Positions 23,095 to 36,758 of a stretch of 64,000 bases of DNA are shown here, one piece after another. Every line of letters starts with the position of its first letter. The stretch's first letter is position 1. The notes beneath the pieces are model-generated. The model made no database searches, was not told the origin of the DNA, and worked only from the letters and a program-made list of their open reading frames with translations. The stretch spans positions 6,382,818-6,446,817 of the forward strand of contig BROE01000001.1 in assembly GCA_036571765.1 (NCBI GenBank), written 5' to 3'. Both the position numbers and the translations under genes were made by a program. This stretch comes from Plecoglossus altivelis (lineage: Eukaryota; Chordata; Actinopteri; Osmeriformes; Plecoglossidae).

Positions 23095-26000
23095 ATGGGT
23101 GATGCAGAGATGGCAGTGTTCGGGGCAGCAGCCTCCTACCTGAGGAAGTCTGACAAAGAGCGTCTGGAAGCCCAGACTAAACCCTTTGACATGAAGAAGG
23201 AATGCTTCGTGCCTGATCCTGTGGAGGAGTTTGTCAAGGCTTCCATCACCAGCCGGGAAGGAGACAAGGTCACTGTGGATACTCAGAATGGCAAGGTTAG
23301 TGTTCCGGATCAGTCCTCTGCATGAGCCAAACCATTTCAGACTGTTACGTGTCCATGTTTTTGACCGTTGCAAATGTGATGGCTTAGTAATGCTGTCATC
23401 TCTCCCCACCCAGACTTTGACCGTTAAGGAAGCTCAGATCCTGCAGCAGAATCCTCCCAAATTTGACAAGATTGAAGACATGGCCATGCTGACGTTCCTC
23501 CATGAGCCTGCTGTGCTGTTTAACCTCAAAGAGCGTTACGCAGCATGGATGATCTACGTAAGAGGAAACATTGTTTATTTACACAACTGCCCTTGCTGTG
23601 TTTAGTAGTCCTTTGCTGTGGTTGTCACATGACTTTGCATGAACACTTTTCTTTCTATAATGGGGAGTAAAACGTTATGTATTTGTGAGCAGACCTACTC
23701 TGGGTTGTTCTGCGTGACTGTCAACCCCTACAAATGGCTGCCAGTCTACAACCAGGAGGTGGTGGTAGCCTACAGAGGAAAGAAGAGGAGTGAAGCTCCT
23801 CCTCACATCTTCTCCATCTCTGATAATGCTTATCAGTACATGCTGAAAGGTAAACTTTATTTAAATGTTGTAATTCAAAGAAGGTGTGAAACGCTATTGA
23901 GCTCTAATGCAGTTGTTGTGTTCTTCGAAATTACAGACAGGGAGAACCAGTCTATTTTGATCACGTAAGTTCTCTTTCCATGTGGCAATCAATGATATCA
24001 CATGCATACTTGTTAGATTATTATTTTGCTGTTCGGTTCAAATGTGTGAGGCATTCGTTCACGAAAGACAGCTGACTGTATTGTCTGTTTCCAGTGGAGA
24101 ATCTGGTGCAGGAAAGACTGTGAACACTAAGAGAGTCATCCAGTACTTTGCGAGCATTGCAGCAGGTGGTGGGAAGAAAGATCCAGCAGCTCAAAATAAG
24201 GTCTCCAGTCACTGAGTGCATTCACACGTAGTAGAAGTGCAGTGTTTGAGGTGCTGTGTTAGAGGTGCTTTGTTAGAGGTGCTGTGTTAGAGGCGCTGTG
24301 TTAGAGGTGCTGTGTTAGAGATGCTGTGTTAGAGGTGCTGTGTTAGAGGCGCTGTGTTAGAGGCGCTGTGTTACTGCATCCTCCAGACACACCCTGTCAA
24401 CACATTCAAGTGATGTTGAAGCCAAGTCTCTGACGTGCATTTCCATGACAGGGGACCCTGGAGGATCAAATCATCCAAGCTAACCCAGCTCTGGAGGCTT
24501 TTGGCAACGCCAAGACCATCAGGAATGACAATTCCTCGAGATTTGTACGTTTCTGATAGATATTGTGGTTGATTCTTGATTTTTTCGAGTGATCGTTGTC
24601 CAGATTAATGTTAATAAACCTTTCATTCTTCAGGGTAAATTCATCAGAATTCATTTTGATACCCGAGGAAAGTTAGCTTCAGCTGACATTGAGACATGTA
24701 AGGACACCCACCATCACTGACAAAATCTCACATGTTTCAAAACAAGACTTTTCTGTTTTCAGCCCATTTGAATTTTCTTTCCGTCTGTGTTATTCACTAC
24801 AGACTTGCTGGAGAAGTCTCGTGTCACTTTTCAACTCAAGGCTGAGAGAGACTACCACATCTTCTACCAGATCCTGTCTAACAAGAAGCCTGAGCTCTTG
24901 GGTCAGTGGGATAGACAACACCACTGCATGCTGCTCACTTCATGCCTACCATGTGTGTACAGAAAGGATGGAATAGGAGTAGTATGTTCATCTGTTAACC
25001 TGTCCACCCTCCAGAGATGCTGCTGGTGACAGCCAACCCCTATGACTACGCCTTCATTTCTCAGGGGGAAACCACTGTGGCCTCTATTGACGATGCTGAC
25101 GAGCTAATGGCAACAGATGTGAGATGTTTATTCATTTAAATATAAAGCATTTTGTTTCACAGTGATAAGAAGCAAATTATTATTTTGAAAAAAAATTTTT
25201 TTGAAAAAGAATATGTTTCCACATTGTTAGGCTTTGGAACGATGATAAAGCTAAAACATGACAAGAAAATGATGTGGCTGACATTCTCTGTTCAAATCAT
25301 TTAAATTTACAGAGTGCCTTTGATGTGCTGGGCTTCACTCAAGAAGAGAAAAACTCAGTGTACAAACTGACCGGAGCTATCATGCACCATGGCAACATGA
25401 AGTTCAAACAGAAACAACGTGAGGAGCAGGCAGAGGCTGATGGAACGGAGGGTAAGTGCTCATTTAGAGTATACTGGCAGTAGAGTTGGTCTGTTTCATG
25501 CAGTACATCAGTTTCATGCAGACTCTTTCATGCCGTTACAAAAGTTCATACCCTTTTCCAGATGCTGACAAAGTAGCATATCTGATGGGCCTAAACTCTG
25601 CTGACCTCATTAAGGGTCTCTGTCACCCAAGAGTCAAAGTAGGGAATGAGTGGGTCACTAAAGGACAGAATGTCCAACAGGTGAGGTTATTCTAGAAACA
25701 AACATTATTTCTGTGGAGAGACGCAGGCATCGTGATATGATCATATGTGCTTGGTGTCACAGGTGAACTATGCCATCGGTGCCCTGTCTAAAGCTGTGTA
25801 TGAAAAGATGTTCCTTTGGATGGTGGTGAGGATCAACCAATCACTGGAGACCAGGCAACCCCGCCAGTACTTTATTGGAGTACTGGACATTGCTGGATTT
25901 GAGATATTCGATGTGAGTCACTCAACTATATATTTTCTGGAACTACAACATGTTTGTAATACCACTGTATGTGAGTTGCTGTAACTTATACCCCCTGCAG

Positions 26001-29000
26001 TTTAACACCTTTGAACAGCTCTGCATCAACTTCACCAATGAGAAACTGCAACAGTTTTTCAACCACCACATGTTTGTGCTGGAACAAGAGGAGTACAAGA
26101 AAGAGGGAATTGAGTGGACATTCATTGACTTTGGTATGGACTTGCAGGCTTGCATTGATCTCATCGAGAAGGTTAGTAATATATTTCAGAACTCGGCTTA
26201 ACATATGCTCTGAATCTAAATATTCATCTCTAATTACACCTTAAACATATCCAATTAATCCATCTATTTCAGCCCATGGGTATCATGTCCATCCTTGAAG
26301 AGGAGTGCATGTTCCCCAAGGCCAGTGATAGTTCCTTCAAAGCCAAGCTTTATGACAACCACCTGGGGAAATCCAACAATTTCCAGAAACCCAGGATTGT
26401 CAAGGGGAAACCAGAGGCTCATTTTGCCCTGGTTCACTATGCTGGCACTGTTGATTACAACATCATAAACTGGCTGGTGAAGAACAAGGATCCTCTTAAC
26501 GAGACGGTTGTTGCACTTTACCAGAAGTCATCACTGAAGTTATTGTCTATCCTATTTGCCAATTATGCTGGAGCAGATTCAGGTACACTAAATGTGTTTT
26601 GTGGCAACAATTGAACTGGCCTGAACAAATATGAACTTGTGCTACAGCATGCATAGTGTGTTGTTGTATGTAGTTGTGTGTTGTGTTTTTGTCTCCCTTC
26701 TGTTTCCTGTAGTCCCTGCCATTCTGTGCCTCCTCTTGAAATGACCCACACAAGAAACACTTAATACAATTGAATTAGTATTGATGTGTAACAAAAAATA
26801 GTAAACGTAATTCATATGTAAAGATTTACACACACTGTTATCCAGTAGTAATTTCAAGGGAGTCAACTCTGCTCATTGCATTTCCTTTCTAGCTATAGCA
26901 GAGAGTAGTGGAAAGAAGGAGAAGAAGAAAAAAGGTTCTTCTTTCCAAACTGTGTCAGCTCTTCACAGGGTAGGTGGTCACTTTCTTCCATTTTTCAAAC
27001 AGTGAATTTATTCATCATGGTAATCACATTACTTCCTGTCTACCACAGGAGAACCTCAACAAGCTGATGACCAACTTGAGGTCGACCCACCCCCACTTTG
27101 TGCGCTGCATCATCCCCAATGAGACCAAGACTCCTGGGGCCATGGAAAATCCTCTGGTGATGCACCAGCTGCGCTGTAATGGTGTCCTGGAGGGCATCAG
27201 GATCTGCAGAAAGGGCTTCCCCAACAGGATCCTATATGGAGACTTCAAACAGAGGTTTAAATAGCTTTTTGCAAAGCAAATTCCTCATTTGAAATGATGA
27301 GTTTGAAGATTGTGACTAACAGATGCTTTATATACAACAGATACCGTATCCTGAATCCTACTGCTATCCCTGATGGTCAGTTCATTGACAGCAAAAAAGG
27401 AGCAGAAAAGCTCCTGGGATCTCTGGATATCGACCATAATCAATACAAGTTTGGACACACTAAGGTACTATTAAAACTTCAACCATCCATTATAAGTTTC
27501 CATGTTAAGAATAACATCACACATGATGTTTATGTGTATTTTAGGTGTTCTTCAAGGCTGGACTGCTGGGTCAGCTGGAAGAGATGAGAGATGAGCGTCT
27601 GTCAAAGATCATCACTGGCATTCAGTCTAGATCCCGTGGTCTTCTGTCACGCATAGAGTACCAGAAGATGGTGGATCGCAGGTGAGTCTTTTGGTGACAT
27701 ATGCAAAGTAATCATGAACATTGTTTCACTGTAATTTCAGCATTCAGACGACTTGCACTGCATGCATCCTTTATAAGTACAAATTCAATTCCAACAGGGA
27801 TGCATTGCTTGTCATTCAATGGAATGTGCGAGCCTTCATGGGGGTCAAGAATTGGCCCTGGATGAAGCTCTTCTTCAAGATCAAGCCTCTGCTGAAATCA
27901 GCTGAGGCAGAAAAGGAGATGGCCAACATGAAGGATGAGTTCCTGAAGCTGAAAGAGGCCTATGCAAAGTCAGAGGCCCGCAGGAAGGAACTTGAGGAAA
28001 AAATGGTTTCTCTTCTCCAAGAGAAGAATGACCTTCAGCTGCAAGTCCAGGCGGTAAGCTTGAACAGTCTTCATTTCTTTATTTTTCAAATGTGTTACCA
28101 TTTGTTCAGTATTAACAATTTACAAATCGTTCGGCAGGAGCAAGACAACCTCTGTGATGCTGAGGAGAGATGTGAGGGCCTGATTAAGAGCAAGATACAG
28201 ATGGAGGCCAAAGCCAAAGAATTGACAGAAAGGCTTGAGGATGAAGAGGAGATGAACGCTGAGCTGACAGCCAAGAAGAGAAAGCTGGAGGATGAGTGTT
28301 CTGAGCTGAAGAAGGACATTGATGATCTGGAGCTTACCCTGGCCAAAGTGGAGAAGGAGAAGCATGCCACTGAGAACAAGGTCAGATCAATCTTTGATTT
28401 GTTGAGTTGGTTTGAAAATCAAAACATGTCATTATCTTCTGGTTGCTCAAGATCTTTGTTTACAGGTGAAGAATCTGACTGAGGAAATGGCTGGTCTGGA
28501 TGACATCATCGCCAAGCTGACTAAGGAGAAGAAGGCTTTGCAGGAAGCTCATCAGCAAACACTGGACGACCTGCAGGCAGAGGAGGACAAAGTCAATACT
28601 CTGACCAAGGCCAAGACCAAGCTGGAGCAACAAGTCGATGATGTGAGATCTGAAGAAGAGGATAACAAGTTATCAATATGTATACAGACAATATTAACTA
28701 TCATATTGTGTCCATTCCCTAATCCAGCTTGAGGGATCACTGGAGCAAGAGAAGAAGGTTCGTATGGATCTTGAGAGAGCTAAGAGAAAGCTGGAGGGGG
28801 ATTTGAAATTAAGCCAGGAAAGCCTGATGGATCTGGAGAATGACAAACAACAATTAGAGGAACGTCTTAAGAAGTATGACCCGTTTTGCATTGAAAAACA
28901 ATCTGTACACTATTTGCATCTTGTTTTACATGTATGAACATTTTAATGACTGTAAACTATTTCAGGAAAGACTTTGAGGTCAGCCAGCTGAATAGTAAGA

Positions 29001-32000
29001 TTGAGGATGAACAGTCCATGATTATACAGCTGCAGAAGAAGATTAAGGAGCTGCAGGTAAAAAAGTCATCATCCATGTTCAATGTCACTATGGTAAGTGT
29101 AGGTTTGCTGTACTATAACGAAACATCTTATGGATCTAGGCTCGTGTTGAGGAATTAGAAGAGGAGCTTGAGGCAGAGAGAGCTGCCCGGGCCAAGGTGG
29201 AGAAGCAGAGAGCAGACTTGTCCAGAGAGCTGGAGGAGATCAGTGAGAGGCTGGAGGAGGCTGGAGGAGCAACAACGGCCCAGATTGAGATGAACAAGAA
29301 GAGAGAGGCTGAGTTCCAGAAACTCCGCAGAGACCTCGAAGAGGCCACTCTGCAGCATGAGGCCACCGCTGCCACACTGAGGAAGAAACAAGCTGACAGC
29401 ATGGCTGACCTGGGAGAGCAGATAGATAACCTGCAGAGAGTGAAGCAGAAGCTAGAGAAGGAGAAGAGTGAGCTCAGGCTTGAGCTTGATGATGTGTCCT
29501 CCAGCATGGAGCAGCTTGTTAAATCGAAGGTAAATACGTCATGGCTATGTACAGCAGTGCTTGAGATCTGAAACCTTTGGGCTTGTGAGGATGGTGGCCA
29601 ACAGTTTTTCATGCTTCTCATTTTGAAGACCAATTTGGAGAAACTTAGCAGAACTATGGAGGATCAAGCTAATGAATATAGAACCAAGTGCGATGAATTC
29701 CAAAGATCAATCAATGACTTCACTACTCAGAAAGCTAAACTTCAAGCAGAGAACGGTATGAAGATACAATGTCATATTTACACATAGATCTACACATCTT
29801 CACATTAGTTTGGTAGGTAACGCAGATAACTAATGTTGCAGGTGAGCTAATTAGACAAGTGGAAGAAAAGGAATCGCTAATTTCACAGTTGACCAGAGGA
29901 AAAACGTCTTACAATCAACAACTTGAAGATCTAAAAAGACAACTTGAGGAGGAAGTGAAGGTAGGCCTACAACAACTCCTGTTGAATATAATTTAGTATA
30001 TGCAGCATGAATGTTATACTGAATGTTATACATGAATGTTGTAATACCTATAGCAATTATTGCTCTCTTTCCACTCCTACCAGGCAAAGAACGCCCTGGC
30101 TCACGCAGTGCAGTCTGCCCGCCATGACTCTGACCTGCTGAGGGAGCAGTTTGAGGAGGAACAGGAGGCCAAGGCAGAGCTGCAACGTGGCATGTCCAAG
30201 GCTAACTCTGAGGTGGCTCAGTGGAGAACCAAGTATGAGACTGATGCCATCCAGAGGACAGAAGAGCTGGAGGAGGCCAAGTAAAGATAAACATTCATTT
30301 ATTTTTTGTACTTTCAAAACCCAGAGAATGTCTGAAGTACTATACCAACTATTCATTTTTTTGTGCATTTCTATTTCACAATTTGTGTCCCTATTCATTG
30401 AAATCAGGAAGAAGCTGGCTCAGCGTCTACAAGATGCTGAGGAGGCTGTAGAGGCAGTGAACGCCAAATGTTCCTCCCTGGAGAAGACCAAGCACAGACT
30501 CCAGAATGAAATTGAAGATCTCATGGTGGATGTGGAAAGGTCTAATGCTGCTGCTAATGCTTTGGACAAGAAGCAGAGAAACTTTGATAAAGTAAATCAT
30601 ATTTTCTGGTATCGATCCTGAGTAGTTATTTTTTGAAAATAGAAACATGGCCTGATCTTTCATGCATAATGTGTTGGCCCTTCTGACTCTAGGTGCTGTC
30701 AGAGTGGAAGCAGAAGTATGAGGAGTCTCAGTGTGAGTTGGAGAGCTCCCAGAAGGAGGCTAGGTCTCTGAGCACTGAGCTCTTCAAGCTGAAGAACTCT
30801 TATGAGGAATCTCTGGATCATCTGGAAACCATGAAAAGGGAGAACAAGAATCTTCAAGGTAGGTCTGTTCTTCTGTTCAGGTCTGTACAAATGAGACATT
30901 TTGAGATCAGGAAGGGAGAAAATAATGTACTGCATGACAAATATTTCCTTTCATAACGATTAAAATTATAAGCTAACAGTCTATCAAAGGGACCTATTCT
31001 GTTGACTTTGGGTGGTAACACTTGAGTGCAACTTTAAATGATTTTTTTCCAGAGGAGATCACTGATTTGACTGAACAGCTTGGCGAGGGAACAAAGAGCA
31101 TTCATGAGTTGGAGAAGAACCGTAAACAGTTGGAGCAGGAGAAGACAGATATACAATCTGCTCTAGAGGAAGCAGAGGTGAATTGGAACTATTTCTCACA
31201 GAAAGGAGTTGCTCCATCTATTCTTGGTTGGTCATTTTACAGTCCTTGATGTTTCAACTTTCATTGTACATTTCAATTTTAGGGCTCCCTAGAGCACGAG
31301 GAGGGAAAGATTTTAAGAGCTCAGCTTGAGTTTAACCAAGTGAAGGCTGACATTGAGCGCAAGCTGGCTGAAAAGGATGAGGAGATGGAGCAGACCAAGA
31401 GAAACCTGCAGAGGACCATCGATACCCTGCAGAGTTCCCTGGAGGCCGAGTGTCGCAGCAGGAATGAGGCCATGAGACTGAAGAAGAAGATGGAGGGAGA
31501 CCTGAATGAGATGGAGATCCAGCTCAGCCAGTCCAACAGACAGGCAGCCGAGGCTCAGAAGCAGCTCAAGGCTGTTCAAGCTCATATAAAGGTAAAGGAT
31601 TACAAGACTCAAACATCTTTGGCTGACCTGACAAGACTTCTTAACAGCAATACATCTTTTCAATTCCTACCAGGATGCCCAGCTGCAGCTTGATGACACT
31701 CTTCGAGCCAACGATGATCTCAAAGAGAACATTGCCATTGTGGAGAGACGCAACAATCTACTGCAGGCTGAGCTGGAGGAGTTGAGATCCTTGGTGGAGC
31801 AGACTGATAGAGGCCGCAAGCTTGCTGAGCAAGAATTGCTGGATGTCACTGAAAGAGTCCAGCTGCTACACTCACAAGTAAGGTGGAAAAAGAAACTATG
31901 AACATTTTTACATTTCCCCTTTCCCATTTTGCCCATGGTTAAAATGGACATCTACCTATGTGTTTGGATAGAACACCAGCCTGCTGAACCAGAAGAAGAA

Positions 32001-33175
32001 GCTGGAGGGAGATACATCCCAGCTTCAGAATGAGGTGGAGGAGGCGGTGCAGGAGTGCAGGAATGCTGAGGAGAAGGCCAAGAAGGCCATCACTGATGCA
32101 GCCATGATGGCCGAGGAGCTGAAGAAGGAGCAGGACACCAGCGCTCACCTGGAGCGCATGAAGAAGAACATGGAGCAGACCATCAAGGATCTGCAGCACC
32201 GTCTGGATGAGGCTGAGCAGATCGCAATGAAGGGAGGGAAGAAGCAGATTCAGAAGCTGGAGGCCAGGGTGAGTTACTGTAATCATCAAAACTGACAGAT
32301 CTACATTTGATCATGGATAGGCCTTTATAGCTATGACTTATGATTGTATTGGCCAGGTGAGGGAGCTCGAGGTGGAGGTTGAAGTGGAGCAAAAAAGGAG
32401 CAGTGACTCTGTGAAGGGCATCCGTAAATATGAGCGCCGTATCAAGGAGCTAACCTATCAGGTAATTGCAAATACAGTATGATATGCTGGTGTGAAGTCA
32501 CAAGTATTGCTTATTCATGCTGTATTGTATATGCACTAACAGACTGAGGAAGACCGTAAGAACATGGCCCGCCTGCAGGACCTTGTGGACAAGCTGCAAC
32601 TGAAAGTTAAAGCCTACAAGAGAGCTGCAGAGGAAGCTGTAAGTGTTAACATCCAGTGAACAAAGTAAAGCTGTTTTTACCCTGGTTTGGTAGAAATGGT
32701 TGTTGGCATCATTGGCTTGTATGTGACAGGAGGAACAGGCCAACACCCATCTGGGTAAGTTCCGGAAGACTCAGCATGAGCTGGAAGAAGCTGAGGAGAG
32801 AGCTGACATAGCTGAGTCTCAGGTCAACAAGCTGCGTGCTAAGAGTCGGGATGTGGGATCCAAGGTTAGCGACAACTGCACATAGCATGGAGGTGAATCC
32901 ATCTACCACTTGCTCATGCTTCCCTCTGTCAGCTGTCTTGCCGATTCACTCATTATTCTATGTCCTTTATGCAGCATAGTTAACACTCTACAATCAGCTT
33001 ACTACAGCTTTCTTTATTTTACGCCATGCTGTGATACATTTGCTGCATGACTTCTGTGTATTTTTCTGTGACATGCATACTAACTGAAATACACTGAGCT
33101 TGCAAGCTGACACAATCTTCTCTCTTTTCCTTCCTGTATTGCTGGTCATCACAGAAAGGGTTTGATGAAGAGTGA
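23095..33175 (+). CDS. vmhcl: Sarcomeric (cardiac-type) myosin heavy chain, vmhc-like, 37 coding exons
   Basis: Class II thick-filament motor, 1938 aa (5817 bases), intact. Motor: N-terminal SH3 part, P-loop GESGAGKT, switch 1 NDNSSRFGK, switch 2 DIAGFEIFD, loop 2 SSGKKEKKKKGSSF, SH2/SH1 helices CNGVLEGIRICRKGF. The lever and IQ region (NWPWMKLFFKIKPLL) and a long coiled-coil rod end in RDVGSKKGFDEE. Exons: 23095-23295, 23414-23557, 23693-23849, 23937-23964, 24095-24200, 24452-24544, 24634-24697, 24803-24901, 25015-25118, 25313-25451, 25562-25680, 25763-25912, 26001-26171, 26273-26582, 26893-26969, 27049-27254, 27341-27464, 27545-27681, 27798-28053, 28138-28380, 28466-28642, 28728-28873, 28966-29056, 29140-29529, 29629-29755, 29842-29960, 30084-30280, 30408-30591, 30693-30858, 31053-31177, 31283-31591, 31674-31877, 31972-32268, 32357-32461, 32543-32638, 32730-32864, 33155-33175. 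The cardiac class is inferred from the MYH6/7-type sequence, the fitm1 neighbour and the adjacent gene's miRNA. The exact paralogue name is less sure. Confidence 0.93.
24242..24371. repeat. 14-bp tandem repeat in myosin intron 5
   Basis: About nine copies of GTGTTAGAGGTGCT with scattered changes (AGGCGCT, AGATGCT). It lies mid-intron and does not touch a splice site. Confidence 0.93.
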
Positions 33176-33266
33176 AGTTTTGGATCCTTCTGAAAATCCA
33201 ATTCTGCTGTGTGCTGTAGATTCCCCTCCTCCACCACATTGTGTTCACATCCTATAGTTTGTGTGT

Positions 33267-33272
33267 AATAAA
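33267..33272 (+). terminator. Poly(A) signal of the first myosin gene
   Basis: AATAAA 91 bases after the stop at 33175, a short 3' UTR as usual for MYH genes. Confidence 0.8.
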
Positions 33273-33299
33273 ATCTCATCCACCAGTGTGAATATTCAG

Positions 33300-36200
33300 T
33301 CTCTAGCCTTGTGTCCCAGCAATTGAATAAATGTAGGTATTTACTTTGGGTCAGAAAAGTGGCTTGAGTTAAATATCTTATCTAAGACTAAAAACTATTA
33401 CAACAAGGACGTCCCATGAAAAATGTACTAAGAAGTATTACATGACAGCTACTGCAGCCATTATGATGACGAATTGTTCTTTATTTTGGGTTACAGTGGT
33501 AGTTTACTAAAACATTAATTAGTGGAGAAATGTCATAGATGTAAAACCAATCACGTGATTAAAAAAACAATTAACAGTACAGAGATATTTTGAAAATAAA
33601 ATACCATGATTAAGACTGTGACAAAACACCAAAAACAAATACTGTGTCAAATTCTTCCTCTTAAACTATCGGGTTGGGGTTAAACAGTTGTAAACTGCAA
33701 AGAAACAGAACCACACAGATTCATTTGTACCCAGTAGTCTCAGCCACATGTCTATATTAATGACTGTCACAGTGTTGATGGGTAGTGATAGGGTTATCTG
33801 AGGAATCCTAAGGGTCAAGCATGCCCTTTGACAGTGGCACAGAGATCAAATCTGAGCATGCAGGGAACATGAGAAGGGCTTGGTAGTGGACAGAAAAGCC
33901 CATGAAAGCCACAAACAAGGGAGGGTGATCTTAAACGTTTGAAATGCGAGGTGATGATCGCCAAAATAGAGAGAGACAAAACAAATCTTTTGTTCTCAAT
34001 ATAGAGCATTAAGGAAAGCAAAAGAGTGTGGGTGTCAAGGTCATACAATAAAACAGTGTACATAGCCAGGCAACAGATAAACACAAGCAGCTGGCTGTCA
34101 TAAATCCCTCTGCCACTCGACCACACGCACACATAAACTTCTCTTAGGTCTGTGTTGATTTAATACAATATTTTATTATTTCATCGATTTTTTAAGAAGA
34201 CTCCGTTTTTGACAGGATTTTATGGGTCCTTGATCATCCAAAAAGAGTTGTGGATATAATTAGACACACCAAAAAATGAATGTATAACTCATATATCAAT
34301 GTGGACACTGTATGTAAGAAATTTGAATACACACAAAACAAGCTCACAACCAGTTTCTTTATGCATGTCTACATTGATACATGTTTCAAAGATGTGACCA
34401 AGACAGATTGTGCAATCCACTTGATTATCCAATAGATCATGACTAAAACGCACTTAATGTTAGTGTAGAGACCTATTTGTAATAGCCAATCACCTGCTTT
34501 ACCAGAATTAACATGGCTTAATTTCTCTTTGTGAATGTAAATCTTAGATTACATCCAAAATAAATTTGACGTAATAAATGAAAACAGTTGTTTTAGTGAG
34601 AAAGACATCAGTTCTTACCTTAAAGGAGTAGAGGTAGAGGTTTTGTCTTGCTAGTTTGTGCTTGGCCCTTGGCCGGCTTACTGCTGAAGGAAGATCTTGT
34701 GATTAGAAGAAGGAGTTTGAGGGAGGGGGAAAAACAATCAGGGTTCTAATAAAAGACCTATCCTGCCATGGTGTGAATACTGTCACTGCTCTTATTACAT
34801 GTCTAGCCATCATCAACACCTCCAGTGGAGACATAGGTATCCATCAACAATGACTTAACGGGTTAGTTAAGGATTATCAGTATTTATAAGTCCATTTTAA
34901 TGGAAACGATCTCAGAACCGTGTATTTAGTTTGATAACTGAAACTTTCATCAGTTCCGACCTTTGTTAAAGTTCAACTTTGGCACCCTTTAAAATGATTG
35001 CAAATTGACGATAATTTGAAGAAAGAATTTAAGAAATGTAATGTATAAAAAAGAGTAAAATTTGAAACATATTTAAAATGTGTAGCAATTAACAGACACA
35101 TTTTTGTCGGACAGTATTTAAAAGAAAAGTACTAGGGAATATAATATTGAAGCAGTCTAAAAAAAAGCATAGGACTACAATCATTAACTGCAATGTGTGG
35201 TGAATTCTAATGTAACTGACTGTCAGCAATAGCCCATTTGACACAATCCAATATTTGACTTTGATTTACGTGTCTTCTTGTGTTTCCTACAATTGCACGT
35301 TTGTCATTCAGCAGCATGCTATATTAGTGTTATCTTCCCTTGGTCTTTAGCAGCGGCATGGCATTTCTCACTTCACTTTGTCACCCTGACGCCAGCTGTC
35401 ATGTAAAGAGTTGGGGTAGCTATCAGAATGGGAATTATCTCCACACTTGTCATCGGTACTTTGACGCTCCTTGTATCTATTGACCTTTTTAGGGCTGTAA
35501 ATACTAGCTGAAGACACATACTAACTCATACGTTCAAATGTAATGGTTATTAATGTTTCAGTACGTCACAAATGGTTTAAATGGACCTTTTTAGGTTTCC
35601 TCCCTTCAAAACCTTATTCTTTGGTATTTGACACCTGATAAAATATTGACAGGGTAGACTCTGAGGAGGGACCTGAAGGAATACTATCCACTTCAAGCTC
35701 CAAAGCTCAGTGTGGACTCCACTGTATGGCTGGTATTCTACATTTTGATGGGTCAAGGAATATTCCTGTCACCCTGTCTTTATTTATGTGAACAAGAAAC
35801 CTCTGTGGGCTATGCTGAGTAGATCCCAAACATTGGACTGGCTGGTCTGGGAAAGCCTCCTGCCCCGTACAGCCTGTCCCAGTCCATCAGTGTGAGGCTG
35901 TCTGCAGGAATTTCACAGGGTTATCTTTGTCCTCAAAGACACAATGCCATGTCAACTAGACTGCAGCTAAGGGGCCAGCTTTCACTGGCTGCAGGGTGAT
36001 AATGGAGAAGGGGTCTTTGGTGACCTTGGCCACACATTGGCTGCACCCAGTAGCCTTCCATTGTGCATCATCATCATTATCTTTTTGCGAACCTAAAGCA
36101 TGTCACCTGTGGCAGACTTATGTCTTTTTGCTTGACATTTGCCGCCTGCTTAATCTCACTGTCTAAATGTTCTTTATTTAGACCACCCATTTGGGTATTT

Positions 36201-36750
36201 GAGAATGCCGTTTATGCGACTGTAAAGTCCAGGCTATGAGGACCAAATACAATATGTTAACAATGTCACAGATTAGCTCCTTTTAAGCCTACTGGGTAAT
36301 TGAGAATGGCATGGTATCCTATTCCTAAATTCATCTAGTATTTATTTTTTGAAACATCAGTATATAAAGAATCGTATTTGAAATATAATTGTAATATGTT
36401 AATATTACCTTGTCCATATTACATTTGTTAATATTGCATTGGCAATTCATTAAAAAAATTGACAATGGATAATAATATCTGTAAAACTGTACTAACATCT
36501 TTCCTAGAAGAACTACATCATCAAACTGGCGTTCCATTACATTATTCAGAGGCAATCCCCTTATGACATGGTCAGAGAACATGGGCCTTCAAGTGGTAAA
36601 ATTGTGTCTCTTGTGAATACATTTTGAAAGTGATGACAAAGGAATTCCCCAATTGTCTATTTAAAGATGGCATTGTCTTCCATTTGTTGCTTGAGGATAA
36701 CAACAATTAATCACAACACTCCCTGGAACTCCTAATATGGACAGGCCAGA
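33300..36750. other. Spacer between the two myosin genes
   Basis: About 3.5 kb of AT-rich DNA with no recognised gene. Its only notable content is the element at 35905-36040, which has a relative beyond the second gene. It should hold distal regulatory sequence for the second myosin gene. Confidence 0.6.
35905..36040 (+). promoter_or_regulatory. Duplicated upstream element, copy A
   Basis: Shares CAGGAATTTCACAG, GTTATCTTT, GCCATG-CAAC-AGA and GGTGA-AATG ... GTGACCTTGGCC, in the same order, with 50072-50234. It sits about 1.4 kb before the second myosin start codon. TGACCT is a nuclear-receptor half-site. A role as a muscle enhancer is inferred from position and copying. Confidence 0.55.
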
Positions 36751-36758
36751 GAGTCAAT

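Noticed and set aside
29136..29633. 165-codon Ser/Leu-rich minus-strand ORF, and its match at 43874-44350
   Set aside because: Antisense of the Glu/Lys/Ala-rich rod exon 24 in both myosin genes; coiled-coil codons give open antisense frames.
30281..30407. A miRNA in intron 27 of the first myosin gene
   Set aside because: Searched for the TAAGACG seed and a complementary arm; none is present.
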